In this document: positions 8,653 through 18,729 of the stretch, piece after piece
Numbering within the stretch: the first letter of the stretch is position 1
How the letters are laid out: the number at the start of each line of letters is the position of its first letter
From: Bradyrhizobium sp. 139
GTDB taxonomy: Bacteria; Pseudomonadota; Alphaproteobacteria; Rhizobiales; Xanthobacteraceae
Assembly (NCBI RefSeq): GCF_023074175.1
Contig: NZ_JADPKS010000046.1
Location: forward strand, 62,001 to 126,000
Direction of reading: 5' to 3'
DNA: 64,000 nt
Made by a program: the position numbers and the translations under genes
Notes under the pieces: generated by a model
Databases searched by the model: none
Seen by the model: the letters and a program-made list of their open reading frames with translations, nothing else
What the model was told of the DNA's origin: nothing

Positions 8653-10581
8653 GTGAACGCATACAGTAAAACGCCGCTTCTCGACACCATCCGGACGCCG
8701 GATGACCTGCGCAAGCTCAAGATCGAGCAGGTTCGCCAGGTCGCCGACGAGCTGCGGCAGGAGACCATCGATGCTGTCTCGGTGACCGGCGGTCACTTCG
8801 GCGCGGGCCTAGGCGTTGTCGAGCTCACCACCGCGATCCACTACGTCTTCGACACGCCGCGCGACCGGCTGATCTGGGACGTCGGCCACCAAGCCTATCC
8901 GCACAAGATCCTCACCGGCCGGCGCGATCGCATCCGCACGCTGCGCACCGGCGGCGGCCTGTCCGGCTTCACCAAGCGTAGCGAGAGCGACTACGATCCA
9001 TTCGGCGCCGCGCATTCCTCGACCTCGATCTCCGCCGGCCTCGGCATGGCGGTGGCGCGCGACCTCTCCGGCGGCAAGAACAACGTTATTGCAGTGATCG
9101 GTGACGGCGCGATGTCGGCGGGCATGGCTTACGAGGCCATGAACAATGCCGGCGCGATGAACTCGCGCCTGATCGTCATCCTCAACGACAACGACATGTC
9201 GATCGCCCCGCCGGTCGGCGCCATGAGCGCCTATCTGTCGCGGCTTTATTCCGGCAAGACCTATCGCACGCTGCGCGAGGCCGCCAAGCAGATCAACCAG
9301 CGGTTGCCCAAGATCATCGCCAACCGCGCCAACCGCGTCGAAGAATATTCCCGCGGCTTCATGATGGACGGTGGCACGCTGTTCGAGGAACTCGGCTTCT
9401 ATTACGTCGGCCCCATCGACGGCCATAATCTCGACCATCTGCTGCCCGTGCTGAAGAACGTCCGCGACATGGAGACCGGCCCGATCCTGGTCCACGTCGT
9501 GACGCAGAAGGGCAAGGGCTACGGCCCGGCGGAAGCCTCCGCCGACAAGTACCACGCCGTCGTCAAGTTCGACGTCGCGACCGGCACCCAGGCCAAGGCC
9601 AAGCCGAACGCGCCGGCCTACCAGAACGTGTTCGGCCAGAGCCTCGTCAAGGAAGCCGAGAAGGATGACAAGATCGTCGCTATCACCGCGGCGATGCCGT
9701 CCGGCACCGGCGTCGACATCTTCAACAAGGCGTTCCCGGACCGCACCTTCGATGTCGGCATCGCCGAGCAGCACGCGGTGACGTTCGCCGCCGGTCTTGC
9801 GAGCGAAGGCTACAAGCCGTTCTGCGCGATCTACTCGACCTTCCTCCAGCGCGGCTACGACCAGATCGTGCATGACGTCGCGATCCAGAACCTGCCCGTG
9901 CGCTTCGCCATCGACCGCGCCGGCCTCGTCGGCGCCGATGGCGCGACGCATGCCGGCTCGTTCGACAACGCCTATCTCGGCTGTCTGCCGAACATGGTAA
10001 TCATGGCTGCGGCCGATGAAGCCGATATGGTCCATATGGTCGCAACCCAGGTCGCGATCAACGACCGCCCCAGCGCGCTGCGCTATCCGCGCGGCGAAGG
10101 CCGCGGCATCGAGATGCCCGAAATCGGCATTCCCCTCGAGATCGGCAAGGGCCGCGTCATGCGCCAGGGCAGCAAGATCGCCCTGCTCTCGTTCGGCACA
10201 CGCTTGGCCGAATGCGAGAAGGCGGCGGACGAGCTCGCAGCCCTCGGTCTCTCGACCACGATCGCGGATGCGCGCTTCATGAAGCCGCTCGACACCGAGC
10301 TGGTGCTCAAGCTCGCCCGTGACCACGAGATCCTGATCACGATCGAGGAAGGCGCGGTCGGCGGCTTCGGCTCGCATGTCGCGCAGTTCCTGACCGACCA
10401 GGGCGTGCTGGACACCGGCATGGTCAGGTTCCGCTCGATGGTGCTGCCCGACGTGTTCCAGGACCACGACACGCCGGCCGCGATGTACGGCCGCGCCGGT
10501 CTCGACGCCAAGGGCATCGTCGCCAAGGTGTTCGAGGCGCTCGGCAAAGACGTCAAGGCCGAGACGGTCAAGCTCGCCTAA
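8653..10581 (+). CDS. dxs: 1-deoxy-D-xylulose-5-phosphate synthase
   Basis: The enzyme condenses pyruvate with glyceraldehyde-3-phosphate using ThDP, the first step of the MEP isoprenoid pathway, and also supplies thiamine and pyridoxal synthesis. The 642-residue frame has the ThDP motif [18 protein letters not shown] near residue 155, [14 protein letters not shown], and a transketolase C-terminal domain. Homologues begin close to [13 protein letters not shown], so I place the start at the GTG giving [13 protein letters not shown]; an ATG 19 codons upstream is possible. It heads the group with the deoxyribosyltransferase, tlyA and the RNA methyltransferase. Confidence 0.97.
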   Translation: MNAYSKTPLLDTIRTPDDLRKLKIEQVRQVADELRQETIDAVSVTGGHFGAGLGVVELTTAIHYVFDTPRDRLIWDVGHQAYPHKILTGRRDRIRTLRTGGGLSGFTKRSESDYDPFGAAHSSTSISAGLGMAVARDLSGGKNNVIAVIGDGAMSAGMAYEAMNNAGAMNSRLIVILNDNDMSIAPPVGAMSAYLSRLYSGKTYRTLREAAKQINQRLPKIIANRANRVEEYSRGFMMDGGTLFEELGFYYVGPIDGHNLDHLLPVLKNVRDMETGPILVHVVTQKGKGYGPAEASADKYHAVVKFDVATGTQAKAKPNAPAYQNVFGQSLVKEAEKDDKIVAITAAMPSGTGVDIFNKAFPDRTFDVGIAEQHAVTFAAGLASEGYKPFCAIYSTFLQRGYDQIVHDVAIQNLPVRFAIDRAGLVGADGATHAGSFDNAYLGCLPNMVIMAAADEADMVHMVATQVAINDRPSALRYPRGEGRGIEMPEIGIPLEIGKGRVMRQGSKIALLSFGTRLAECEKAADELAALGLSTTIADARFMKPLDTELVLKLARDHEILITIEEGAVGGFGSHVAQFLTDQGVLDTGMVRFRSMVLPDVFQDHDTPAAMYGRAGLDAKGIVAKVFEALGKDVKAETVKLA

Positions 10582-10619
10582 CGGCGAGCTTCGACCTACG
10601 GCGAAGCAGCGCGCCTTTC

Positions 10620-11174
10620 ATGAAAATCTATCTGGCAGGCCCCGACGTGTTCCTGCCGGATGCGGTTGAGATCGGCCGGCAAAAGGTCGCAATCTGCGCT
10701 GCGCACGGGCTCAACGGCCTCTATCCGCTCGACAACGAGATCGACCTCACCGCGCCCGACGCCTCGCGGCAGATCTTTTGCGGCAACGAGGCGATGATGG
10801 AGAAGGCCGACGCCATCATCGCCAATCTTACGCCGTTCCGCGGTGCCGGCGCCGACCCCGGCACCGTCTACGAGCTCGGCTACATGGCCGGCCGCCGCAA
10901 GTTTTGCCTGGCCTATTCCAACGATGGCGCCGCCTATGCCGATCGCGTCGGCCGCTTCCTGGACGTGACCTCCGAGGACGGACGGCTGGTCGATGCACAG
11001 GGGCTGACGGTCGAGGATTTCGGCCTCGTCGACAACCTCATGATGATCCATGCGCTGGAGCTGCACGGCTGCCCGCTGGTGACGCCGGCGCAGATGCCGA
11101 TTGACGTCTGGCACGATCTGGCCGCGTTCGAGGCTTGCGTCAGGATGGCGGCCGCGCGATTGATCGCTACATAG
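10620..11174 (+). CDS. Nucleoside 2-deoxyribosyltransferase-family protein
   Basis: The 184-residue protein shows the family pattern: MKIYLAGPDVF at the N-terminus, DAIIANLTPFRGAGADPGT, and YELGYMAGRRKFCLAY. These correspond to the nucleotide-binding loop, the Asp-containing strand and the catalytic-glutamate segment. It may cleave or exchange deoxyribose on nucleosides or act in nucleotide house-cleaning. It lies 38 bases after dxs and 27 before tlyA, so it is probably co-transcribed with them; a functional link to isoprenoid synthesis is not implied. Confidence 0.85.
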   Translation: MKIYLAGPDVFLPDAVEIGRQKVAICAAHGLNGLYPLDNEIDLTAPDASRQIFCGNEAMMEKADAIIANLTPFRGAGADPGTVYELGYMAGRRKFCLAYSNDGAAYADRVGRFLDVTSEDGRLVDAQGLTVEDFGLVDNLMMIHALELHGCPLVTPAQMPIDVWHDLAAFEACVRMAAARLIAT

Positions 11175-11201
11175 ACGTTTCACTCGTCTTCCGGAGAGCC
11201 G

Positions 11202-11936
11202 ATGTCCCCTGCCCGCAAACGTGCGGATGTGTTGCTGGTCGAGCGCGGCCTGTTCGAGAGCCGGGCGCGGGCGCGCGCGGCGATCGAGGCCGGGCTCGTC
11301 ACCGCCGACGACAAGCAGGTCGCGAAACCGTCGGAGACGATCGCCGAGGACGCGGTGATCCAGGCTGAGCCTGCGCACCCTTACGTCTCCCGTGGCGGCG
11401 TCAAGCTTGCCGGCGCGCTGGAGCGCTACAGAATCGAGATCGAGGATCATATCTGCCTCGACGTTGGCGCCTCCACTGGCGGCTTCACCGAGGTGCTGCT
11501 GGCGAACGGTGCCAGCCTCGTGTTCGCGATCGATGTCGGCACCAGCCAGTTGCATTCCTCGCTGCGCAACCATCCCAAGATCGTGTCGATGGAGGAGACC
11601 GACATCCGCAGTTATGAGGGGAAGCGGCTGCCGGCGCGGCCCGATGTCGTCGTCATCGACGTCAGCTTCATCTCGCTCAAGACGGTGCTGCCCGTGGCGC
11701 TGTCGCTGGCAGCAGCGCCGATGAGCCTGCTGGCGCTGATCAAGCCGCAGTTCGAGGCCGAGCGAAAGCACAACAAGAAGGGCATCATCCGCGACGCCGC
11801 CGTGCATCAGGAGATCTGCAACGACATCACGGCTTTCGCCGCTTCGCTCGGCTGTACCGATATCGAGGTGTTCCCCTCGGCGATCACGGGCGGCGACGGC
11901 AACATCGAATTCTTTCTGGGCGCGCGCCGTGGTTGA
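11202..11936 (+). CDS. tlyA: TlyA-family rRNA 2'-O-methyltransferase
   Basis: The 244-residue protein has an N-terminal S4 RNA-binding domain (about 5-65, [20 protein letters not shown]) and an FtsJ-type SAM methyltransferase domain. The SAM motif [15 protein letters not shown] follows [11 protein letters not shown], and DVSFISLK and LIKPQFEAE complete the family pattern. TlyA proteins methylate ribose 2'-OH in 16S and 23S rRNA and were once called haemolysins. A CCGGAGAG ribosome site precedes the ATG. The stop overlaps the start of the next methyltransferase by eight bases, suggesting translational coupling. Confidence 0.93.
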   Translation: MSPARKRADVLLVERGLFESRARARAAIEAGLVTADDKQVAKPSETIAEDAVIQAEPAHPYVSRGGVKLAGALERYRIEIEDHICLDVGASTGGFTEVLLANGASLVFAIDVGTSQLHSSLRNHPKIVSMEETDIRSYEGKRLPARPDVVVIDVSFISLKTVLPVALSLAAAPMSLLALIKPQFEAERKHNKKGIIRDAAVHQEICNDITAFAASLGCTDIEVFPSAITGGDGNIEFFLGARRG

Positions 11937-13176
11937 GCGCGTGAGGATCGATCACGTCGGTCATCGCGGCGACGGCGTCTCGCTCGCCGCGGGCGATGCC
12001 GTCTATGTGCCCTACACGCTTGGCGGCGAGACCGTCGAAGTCGACCATGTCGCCGGCAACCACCCCGACCGCCGCAAGCTGCTCGCGGTCGATATCGCCA
12101 GCCCCGAACGCATCGCGCCGTTCTGTCCGCATTTCGGCATCTGCGGCGGCTGCGCCATCCAGCACTGGGCGCCCGCGCCGTACCATGCCTGGAAGCGCGG
12201 CATCGTGGTCGAGACGCTGACGCAGGCCGGCATCGACTGCGAGATGGCGCCGCTGGTGGATGCCCATGGCGCCGGCCGCCGCCGCGTCACGCTGCATGGC
12301 CGGTTCGGTACGCATGACGTGCTCAAGGTTGGCTTCTCGGCGGCAAGTTCGCACGACGTGATTCCGATCCATCGCTGCCCGATCCTCGATCCCGCACTCG
12401 ACGGCGCGCTCGATGCCGCCTGGGCGCTCGCCGAACCCTTGACGTCGAAGATGCCAGTGACGAAGCCGCTGGACATCCAGGTCACCGCGACCGCCAACGG
12501 GCTCGATGTCGACGTGCGCGGCTCCGGCCCGCTGCCGACGCCGCTCGTCACGGCACTCTCGCGCGTCGCCGAGCAGCATCGCCTGGCGCGGCTGACGCGG
12601 CACGGCGAGCTGGTGCTGCAACGCCTGGTGCCGACGGTACGAATGGGCCGCGCCGAGGTGACGCTGCCGCCGGGCTCGTTTCTGCAAGCAACGGTCGCGG
12701 GCGAAGAGACGCTGGCGTCTCTCGTGGCCGAGCGCATCGGCAAGGCCAAGGAGGTGCTCGACCTCTTCTGCGGCGTGGGGCCGTTTGCGTTGAGGCTCGC
12801 CGAGAAGGCGCGCGTCACCGCCTATGACAGCGACGCCGGCGCGATCGCCGCCCTTGTGAAGGCTGCGCGCACGCCAGGGCTGAAGCCGATCAAGGCCGAA
12901 CCGCGAGACCTGTTCCGCCGCCCGCTGGTGCCGCCGGAGCTGCGCGACTTCGACGCCGTGGTGTTCGATCCCCCGCGCCAGGGCGCGCAGGCGCAGGCGT
13001 TGAAACTCGCCGCGAGCAAGGTGCCGGTCGTGATCGCGGTGTCCTGCAACGCCGCCACCTTCGCCCGCGACGCGCGGCTACTGATCGACGGTGGCTACAA
13101 GATCGAGAGCGTCGTGCCGGTCGACCAGTTCCGCCACACCCCGCATATGGAACTGGTGGCGAAGTTCACGCGCTAG
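11929..13176 (+). CDS. RumA/TrmA-type RNA 5-methyluridine methyltransferase
   Basis: This 415-residue enzyme has a TRAM-like N-terminus and the iron-sulphur cysteines Cys66, Cys72 and Cys75 in [11 protein letters not shown], with a candidate fourth in IHRCP. The SAM motif is [15 protein letters not shown] and the catalytic cysteine lies in [11 protein letters not shown]. It should transfer a methyl group to uridine C5 of rRNA (or tRNA). It starts at a GTG inside the tlyA 3' end. Its stop overlaps by four bases with the convergent gene on the other strand through a shared CTAG. Confidence 0.9.
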   Translation: MVERVRIDHVGHRGDGVSLAAGDAVYVPYTLGGETVEVDHVAGNHPDRRKLLAVDIASPERIAPFCPHFGICGGCAIQHWAPAPYHAWKRGIVVETLTQAGIDCEMAPLVDAHGAGRRRVTLHGRFGTHDVLKVGFSAASSHDVIPIHRCPILDPALDGALDAAWALAEPLTSKMPVTKPLDIQVTATANGLDVDVRGSGPLPTPLVTALSRVAEQHRLARLTRHGELVLQRLVPTVRMGRAEVTLPPGSFLQATVAGEETLASLVAERIGKAKEVLDLFCGVGPFALRLAEKARVTAYDSDAGAIAALVKAARTPGLKPIKAEPRDLFRRPLVPPELRDFDAVVFDPPRQGAQAQALKLAASKVPVVIAVSCNAATFARDARLLIDGGYKIESVVPVDQFRHTPHMELVAKFTR

Positions 13177-13775
13177 CGCCGAAGCCCGCCTAACGCGGGC
13201 GACTCGCCGGGCAGCAGCGACGAGTTGATGTCGCTGTCCATGCGCCCTGATTGCTGCTGAGTGAAACCAGCGCCGAACGACAGGCTGAGGTTGGACATCG
13301 GCTTGAACTCGATACCGGCAAACGCACCATAGCCCGGTGTGGCGCCGGAGGTGAGGGGGGCAAGCGAACTGCCAATGCCGTTGCCGTATTTCAGCGTGTC
13401 GAAACCGGCAAAGAACGTGACGGGCATGCCGGCCGCGGTCTTGGTGTTGTATCCGAACTGCGTGCCCTCATAAGAGAGCGCACTCGAATTGCTGGCCGGC
13501 GCGGTCTGGCTGAAGCCGCTCAAACCGAGGTTGCCGCGTTCGCTTCCCATAAAGAAACCAGGACGAAAACCGTAGTGACCGTCGGCACTGCCGGCATTGA
13601 AGCTTGGAAAGTTGCCGTAGGTATCGGAGCTCTGGCCGACACTACCGCCAAAGCCGAAAGACCCACCTGGCACCCAATACCTCATCGGCGCAACTTGCGC
13701 ATGAACCGGTGCCCCGCCCAGGCAAAGCACCGCGAAGAGAGTTGCGAGACTGTATGAACCTATGAGGCTGGACAT
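13173..13775 (-). CDS. Secreted glycine/serine-rich hypothetical protein
   Basis: The 200-residue product has a signal peptide ending near GAPVHAQ. The mature part is rich in Gly, Ser, Phe and Tyr with alternating hydrophobic residues ([22 protein letters not shown]) and suggests an outer-membrane or surface beta-structured protein. I recognise no domain. Its stop codon shares CTAG with the convergent RNA methyltransferase stop. Confidence 0.75.
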   Translation of the reverse strand: MSSLIGSYSLATLFAVLCLGGAPVHAQVAPMRYWVPGGSFGFGGSVGQSSDTYGNFPSFNAGSADGHYGFRPGFFMGSERGNLGLSGFSQTAPASNSSALSYEGTQFGYNTKTAAGMPVTFFAGFDTLKYGNGIGSSLAPLTSGATPGYGAFAGIEFKPMSNLSLSFGAGFTQQQSGRMDSDINSSLLPGESPALGGLRR

Positions 13776-14031
13776 TCAGGTGACCGTCAAAAACCTCATG
13801 AGTTATACCCTCCGGATATCACGAATGCCAGCGGAGCGGCGCCGGGCACCGCGTCATCGAGTTCCAGGAATACGTCTTCTTGACACGTTGAACCTCCCCG
13901 GCGCCGGATCGACCCACGTACAGGACGTGCAAGCTCAGCTGTCACCTTGACCGGGAAGGCCTGGCGCAGTCCGGCAACGCGCAAAACTGCGCAAACGCTT
14001 GAAAATGCCCGATATAGCAATGGAGGCTGTC

Positions 14032-15090
14032 ATGGAGGTCAATTCCGACAGGTTGAATGCCTTTATGGGCAAGATGGTCACCGAGTTCGGCGCGGCGATG
14101 AATGCATCGCTGGTCCTGCTCGGGGACAAGCTCGGTCTCTACCGTACCCTCGCCGCCAAGGGACCGATGAATTCATCCGAGCTTGCGAGCGCCACCGGAA
14201 CGGCGGAGCGCTATGTCCGCGAATGGCTGTCGAGTCAGGCGGCGTCCGGTTACATCGAATACGATTCCGCTTCGGGAAAATTCTCGATGCTGCCGGAGCA
14301 GGCGATGGCGCTCGCCGATGAGGACAGCCCAGTCTTCCTCGGCGCGTTCGGCAACGTCATCGCGTCGGCGTTTCTCGACGAGCCGAAGATTTCGGACGCG
14401 TTCAAGAGCGGCAAGGGGGTGGGCTGGAACCGGCGCAGCGAGTGCCTGTTCTGCGGCACGGCCCGCTTCTTCCGCACCGGCTACATGCATCATCTGGTGC
14501 AGGAGTGGCTGCCCTCGCTCGATGGCGTCGTGGACAAGCTGAAGCGCGGCGCCAAGGTCGCCGATGTCGGCTGCGGGCACGGCGTCTCGACACGACTGAT
14601 GGCGGAGGCTTTTCCGAACTCCCGCTTCTACGGGTTTGATTATCACGAGGGCTCGATCGAGGCCGCGCGAAAGGCGGCTACTGAGGCGAAGCTGGGGGAC
14701 CGGGTCAGCTTCGCCGTTCACTCGGCCAAGACCTATCCGGCCGAAGGGTACGATCTCGTCTGCTTCTTCGATTGCCTGCACGACATGGGCGATCCTGTCG
14801 GCGCCATTAGTCACGTGCGCGAAACCATGGCGAAGGACGGCACCTGCATGCTGGTCGAACCGTTCGCAGGCGACCGCCTCGAAGACAACCTCAACCCGGT
14901 CGGGCGCGTCTATTATGCAGCATCGACCATGATCTGCACGCCGGCCTCACTCGATCAAGAAGTGGGCCTCGCGCTGGGCGCGCAAGCCGGTGAGGCAAGA
15001 CTGCGCAAAGTCGCCAGCGAGGGTGGCCTGTCGCGCTTCCGGCGCGCCGCGGAAACACCCTTCAACCTCATTCTGGAAGCACGGGTCTGA
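14032..15090 (+). CDS. Class I SAM-dependent methyltransferase, Rv2258c-like
   Basis: The 352-residue protein has an N-terminal winged-helix-like region (about 20-90, LGDKLGLYRTLAAKGPMNSSELA) typical of small-molecule methyltransferases. A Rossmann methyltransferase domain follows with the SAM motif VADVGCGHGVSTRLMAEAFP and the acidic FYGFDYHEGSIE. CFFDCLHDMGDP corresponds to motif IV. The start selected has GGAGG six bases upstream; an ATG 11 codons earlier lacks one. The substrate is unknown. Homologues with this layout act on small molecules rather than nucleic acid, by inference. Confidence 0.85.
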   Translation: MEVNSDRLNAFMGKMVTEFGAAMNASLVLLGDKLGLYRTLAAKGPMNSSELASATGTAERYVREWLSSQAASGYIEYDSASGKFSMLPEQAMALADEDSPVFLGAFGNVIASAFLDEPKISDAFKSGKGVGWNRRSECLFCGTARFFRTGYMHHLVQEWLPSLDGVVDKLKRGAKVADVGCGHGVSTRLMAEAFPNSRFYGFDYHEGSIEAARKAATEAKLGDRVSFAVHSAKTYPAEGYDLVCFFDCLHDMGDPVGAISHVRETMAKDGTCMLVEPFAGDRLEDNLNPVGRVYYAASTMICTPASLDQEVGLALGAQAGEARLRKVASEGGLSRFRRAAETPFNLILEARV

Positions 15091-15232
15091 TCTCCATCAC
15101 GCCGGGCGCAGGCATGCGGCCATGCCGATGCCGCAGCCGCGCCCGGCGCCGACATCCTTGCCTGGTTCGCGCCGCAACGTAAGCTGGCGATCGAACATGG
15201 CGGCGCGAGTCCGCCGGAATGGGAGGATGTCG

Positions 15233-15522
15233 ATGAGATATCTTGGCCTGGCGCCGGCTGTGCTGTTCATTGTGACGATCGCGGGAGCCGGTCACGCCGT
15301 CGAGCCGACCCGCTTCGTACCGCGGAAGCCGGACGAACTCACTCCGCCGCAGAAGGAATGGGCGGATGCGATCGCGGTGCCCCGCGCAACGCCAAATTCA
15401 CCAACCCGCCCTATCGCGCTTATATCCGCAACCCGGAGCTCGCGCCAAAGCTCTCGATGACACTGATCACGATGCAGGCGGAAGCACCGAACGACAGCGT
15501 TCCGCCGCTCGCCGCGAAATAG
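15233..15522 (+). pseudogene. Secreted carboxymuconolactone-decarboxylase-like gene, frameshifted and truncated
   Basis: A strong GGGAGG ribosome site and an ATG open a signal-peptide frame (MRYLGLAPAVLFIVTIAGAG) continuing to LTPPQKEWADAIAVP. One base of slippage in the CCCCGCG run near 15380 breaks it. The neighbouring frame carries on with PRNAKFTNPPYRAYIRNPEL to a TAG. The combined reading resembles the start of alkylhydroperoxidase/carboxymuconolactone-decarboxylase proteins, but the catalytic part is missing. The family label is tentative; the frameshift is directly visible. Confidence 0.5.
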
Positions 15523-15539
15523 CCACGCCCACGCCGTTC

Positions 15540-16367
15540 ATGCCGCACGATTCCCTGCTCACGCGCTTGACATCCGCCTTTGCCGAGGTGCCGGGCGTCG
15601 CGGCCATCGTGCTCGGCGGCTCGCGCGCGCGGGGCAGCGCGCAGCCCTCCTCCGACCATGACATCGGACTGTACTTTTCCGCGGCAGGCCCGCTCGATAC
15701 GGATCGGCTGCTGGCGGCCACGAAGGAGATCGCCGACGATCCCGCCGCCACGGCCGTGACCCCGGTCGGGGAATGGGGTCCGTGGATCGTCGGCGGCGCC
15801 TGGCTTTCGGTGGAAGGCCGCAAGGTCGACCTGCTCTACCGCAACGCAGACGCGGTCGTAGCCGTGATGGAGTCCTGCCGCAGCGGCGTCGTCACCATGG
15901 ATTACCAGCCCGGCCATCCGCACGGCTTCTGCTCGGCGATCTGGATGGGCGAGATCGCCTATTGCCAGCCAATGCACGATCCGCAGGCCCTGATCGCCCG
16001 GCTGAAATCGATCGCACTGCCCTATCCGCGGCCGCTGCGTGCGGCGCTGATCCAGCGCTTCCAGTGGGAAGTCCTGTTCGGTATCGAAAATGCCGAGATT
16101 GCCATCATGCACGACGAAAGGACCCATATCGCCGGATGCGCCTATCGGTCGCTCGCCTGTGTCGCGCAGGTTCTGTTCGCGCTGAACGACCGCTATCTGA
16201 TCAACGAGAAGGGCGCGCTCCAAGAGGCAGCCCGCCTGCCGCTGACGATCCCGGACCTGGCGGAGCAGGCCAACGAGGTCTGGCGCCTGATCGGTGCCGG
16301 CGCCCTGGCGCCAGCCTGCGAGGTCCTGCGCAAGATCGACCAGCAATTGAAGCTATTGACATTTTGA
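15540..16367 (+). CDS. Nucleotidyltransferase-domain protein
   Basis: The 276-residue protein begins with a polymerase-beta-like nucleotidyltransferase fold: GGSRARGSAQPSSDHDIGLY (30-49) holds the GS helix and the metal-binding DxD-type acidic pair, and KVDLLYR supplies the third acidic strand. The remaining 150 residues are helical, as in aminoglycoside-nucleotidyltransferase-like and DUF4037 proteins. It could adenylylate a small molecule. The start follows 17 bases after the broken upstream gene, and I chose it because earlier codons overlap that remnant. Confidence 0.78.
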   Translation: MPHDSLLTRLTSAFAEVPGVAAIVLGGSRARGSAQPSSDHDIGLYFSAAGPLDTDRLLAATKEIADDPAATAVTPVGEWGPWIVGGAWLSVEGRKVDLLYRNADAVVAVMESCRSGVVTMDYQPGHPHGFCSAIWMGEIAYCQPMHDPQALIARLKSIALPYPRPLRAALIQRFQWEVLFGIENAEIAIMHDERTHIAGCAYRSLACVAQVLFALNDRYLINEKGALQEAARLPLTIPDLAEQANEVWRLIGAGALAPACEVLRKIDQQLKLLTF

Positions 16368-16596
16368 AGGCATGGAGATCCCGGTGACACCTGACGATCC
16401 CGCAAATCGGCCGCGGTGCTGCGGATGGGGCGCGCCGCCTTCATGCGTCAGATTGATCTCGACTATCGGCGCAGCATCGCATGTGCAGTGGACGATTTCT
16501 GCAACGTCGCGACATCGAACGAAGCGCAGGAGGGTTTGAGAGCGTTCGTGGAGAAGCGGGCGCCGAGATGGCCGTAGGCCCCCGGGAGGCTGAAGC

Positions 16597-17229
16597 TCAG
16601 GCCGTCCTGTCCACCGAGGACGAATTATCGGCCGGCGGCAATTTCGTCACGGGCACCAGGAACGATTTGCTGCCGACCTGGAAGATAACTTTTCCGTTCT
16701 TCCCGTCGTCCGTCGATATCTGCGACTGTCCGAACATCACGACGTTCTTGTAGACGATACCGGTGCCCTGTCGGGTGATGCCGTCGATGGTGGTCGTCAC
16801 CAGCGCCTCGTTGCCGGTGACGGAGACGACCCGGAAGCTTGCGCTCTTGTCATTGTCGGTCGAATAGCCGCCCCAGCTTCCGATGAGGCGGCTGTCGGAG
16901 GCCGGCGGCGCCTGTTTTTCGAGAGACGCACTCGCCTGACCACCGCCGGCGGAAAACACGAGCGCCGCGTCCTTGCCGTTCTTGGTCCCGATCGTGACCG
17001 AACCGAAACTGATGGTCGCACCGTCGACCGTGCCAAAGCCGCGCTCAGTGTGCCCGTTGTGGGTGTACTCGACCTGGGCCCGGGCCCCGCGGATGTTCAC
17101 GACCTTGAAGCCGACGGCTTGGTTGTTTCCCGCCCAATTGCCCTTCCATTCACCGAGCAGGTTGCTCTGGTGATAGATTCGCTCGTTGGCCGGAGAAATC
17201 TGGCTGGTGCTCTGCGCGACGATGGCCAT
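16597..17229 (-). CDS. Hypothetical protein with a tandem beta-rich duplication
   Basis: The 210-residue protein consists of two related blocks: LLGEWKGNWAGNNQAVGFKV...ISFGSVTI and LIGSWGGYSTDNDKSASFRV...VMFGQSQI. Each begins with a small-W signature and ends in a strand-rich segment followed by a KNGKDAAL or KNGKVIF motif, as in lipocalin/calycin-like repeats. No signal peptide is evident with the ATG used; an upstream in-frame extension encodes a hydrophobic stretch and could change that. The function is unknown. Confidence 0.7.
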   Translation of the reverse strand: MAIVAQSTSQISPANERIYHQSNLLGEWKGNWAGNNQAVGFKVVNIRGARAQVEYTHNGHTERGFGTVDGATISFGSVTIGTKNGKDAALVFSAGGGQASASLEKQAPPASDSRLIGSWGGYSTDNDKSASFRVVSVTGNEALVTTTIDGITRQGTGIVYKNVVMFGQSQISTDDGKNGKVIFQVGSKSFLVPVTKLPPADNSSSVDRTA

Positions 17230-17408
17230 GGTCTGCTCGGTGGACGGGTTCGACGACCCCGCTTCGTTCGTGCACCTGTCAACAACGCCAGGACACGGAT
17301 TGGAAACAAACAGAAACAGCGGGATTAGGGTCACGCGCCGGTTAACGAGGGGTTAAATTCAACCACCGGGCGCGATGAGGCGAAAGGTCTCACACGGGGT
17401 AGCGCGGA

Positions 17409-18272
17409 TCAGCGCCCCCAGCGGTCCGACCAGATCTTCTCGCCGATCATGCAGTTGACCCGCGGCTCCTTGTCGGCAACGCGCGTCACGGAGCGCTCCG
17501 GCGTGCGGCCCGCGACTTCCATCAGGAGCTTCGTGCGAATCGCTTCCTTGAACTTGTCGCGCTCTTTGATCGTGATGACGAAGGAGCCGGGACCGCCGAC
17601 GACGCAGTCCTCGTAGTAATAGTCGAGATTGTCGATATCCATGGTCGAATAGGACGGCTCCTTGACCATGATCGGCAGGCCGTTGATGACGATGCCCTTC
17701 TCGAGCGCGGCGTCGCGCGCCGTCGTGACCGGGCCGCCATTGTTGTTGGGGCCGTCGCCGGAAATGTCGATCACGCGGCGCAAGCCGCGATAGGGATCCT
17801 CGTCGAACAACGGCATCGCGAACGTGATCGCGCCGGAGATCGAGGTGCGCGAGGCGCGCCGGATCGGCGTCTTCAGGATTTCGGCGGCGACCGCGTCCGC
17901 CGTCTCCGGTCCGTCGACCAGCCGCCACGGGATGATGATCTTCTGGTCGCTGGAAGCGGCCCATTCGAAATAAGTCACCGCGATCCGGCCGTTCGGCCCG
18001 AGCTTCAGCGCCTGGAGGAATTCCTTCGACTGGATCGCCTGCGCATAGCCTTCGCGCTGGATCGCGAGTTCGTCCATGTCCATGGAGTACGAGACGTCGA
18101 CCGCGAGGACCAGCTCGACATCGACCGTCTGCGCGTCCCTGTCGGCCGCTAGCCGTTGTGGCGGATTCCTGCCCGGTTCAAATTTAGGCCCTGGTGCCGC
18201 GATGCCCGCGACGTCGCCTCCGGCGAGCACGCCGGCCACCAGCACAGCCCCGATCGAGAACAGCATGCGCAT
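17409..18272 (-). CDS. DUF1194 (von Willebrand A-like) secreted protein
   Basis: The 287-residue product has a signal peptide and a vWA-like fold with the metal-ion site DVSYSMD (DxSxS), AASSDQKIIIPW and the later acidic strand VIDISGDGPNNNGG. This is the DUF1194 pattern, found in alphaproteobacteria as a periplasmic metal-dependent adhesion or scaffold domain. Binding partners are unknown. Two cysteines near the C-terminus (EDCVVGG, VNCMIGE) may form a disulphide. It is divergent from the fluoride-riboswitch operon. Confidence 0.88.
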   Translation of the reverse strand: MRMLFSIGAVLVAGVLAGGDVAGIAAPGPKFEPGRNPPQRLAADRDAQTVDVELVLAVDVSYSMDMDELAIQREGYAQAIQSKEFLQALKLGPNGRIAVTYFEWAASSDQKIIIPWRLVDGPETADAVAAEILKTPIRRASRTSISGAITFAMPLFDEDPYRGLRRVIDISGDGPNNNGGPVTTARDAALEKGIVINGLPIMVKEPSYSTMDIDNLDYYYEDCVVGGPGSFVITIKERDKFKEAIRTKLLMEVAGRTPERSVTRVADKEPRVNCMIGEKIWSDRWGR

Positions 18273-18564
18273 CGCAGTCTCCCGTCGTATGACGCGATGG
18301 TGACATGCAATCGCCTTGCCGGAAAGTCCGAAGATCGCTTGCGCTTCACATTCGAGTTAAGAATAGAATCTGTGAGTTAGGAATTTGCGCACTTTGCGCA
18401 AAGCTGCCGCCGTGTTGCCGCGCTCGCGCCGCTGGAACACGCGCAATCCCGCGCCGTCATTCCGGCGCGTCCGGCAGCATCGAGGCTGGAATGACGACTC
18501 GAGGGACAGATCTTCCCCTCCCACTTGTCCGGTGCGATTTCCATGCTAGGCTGGACGTACGGAT

Positions 18565-18627
18565 GGGGATGGAGTCCCCCGACAACCGCCCGTCGGCCGA
18601 TGACCGTAGTGGGCTGATGACTCCTGC
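18565..18627 (+). promoter_or_regulatory. Fluoride riboswitch (crcB motif)
   Basis: The conserved pieces of the crcB RNA occur in order: GGGGATGGAGTCCCCC (P1/pseudoknot strand and P2), AACCGCC, then GGGCTGATGACTCCTGC. The GGAGT near the 5' end is complementary to the ACTCC near the 3' end, as needed for the fluoride-binding fold. The P3 region holds an extra short helix (GTCGGCCGAT). An intrinsic terminator lies about 50 bases downstream and the first gene encodes a transporter followed by two CrcB channels, exactly the expected context. Fluoride binding should prevent termination. Confidence 0.93.
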
Positions 18628-18675
18628 TTGAGGTGGGGCAGTTTTTGAGCCTCTGCCTTCGGCGGGAGCCTGGAT

Positions 18676-18699
18676 AAACCCGCCGCTGGCGGGTTTTTT
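18676..18699 (+). terminator. Intrinsic terminator of the fluoride riboswitch
   Basis: A perfect 9-bp stem AAACCCGCC/GGCGGGTTT with a three-base loop runs straight into a T tract. It lies between the riboswitch aptamer and the ribosome site of the MFS gene, so it is the likely expression platform. Confidence 0.88.
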
Positions 18700-18729
18700 G
18701 TTGCCCGGAAACGAAGGCCAGGAGAAGGC

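Noticed and set aside
8809..10467. 552-codon reverse-strand frame opposite dxs
   Set aside because: It is a high-GC antisense shadow with Asp/Arg/Val-rich composition and no domain, while the forward strand is a certain dxs gene.
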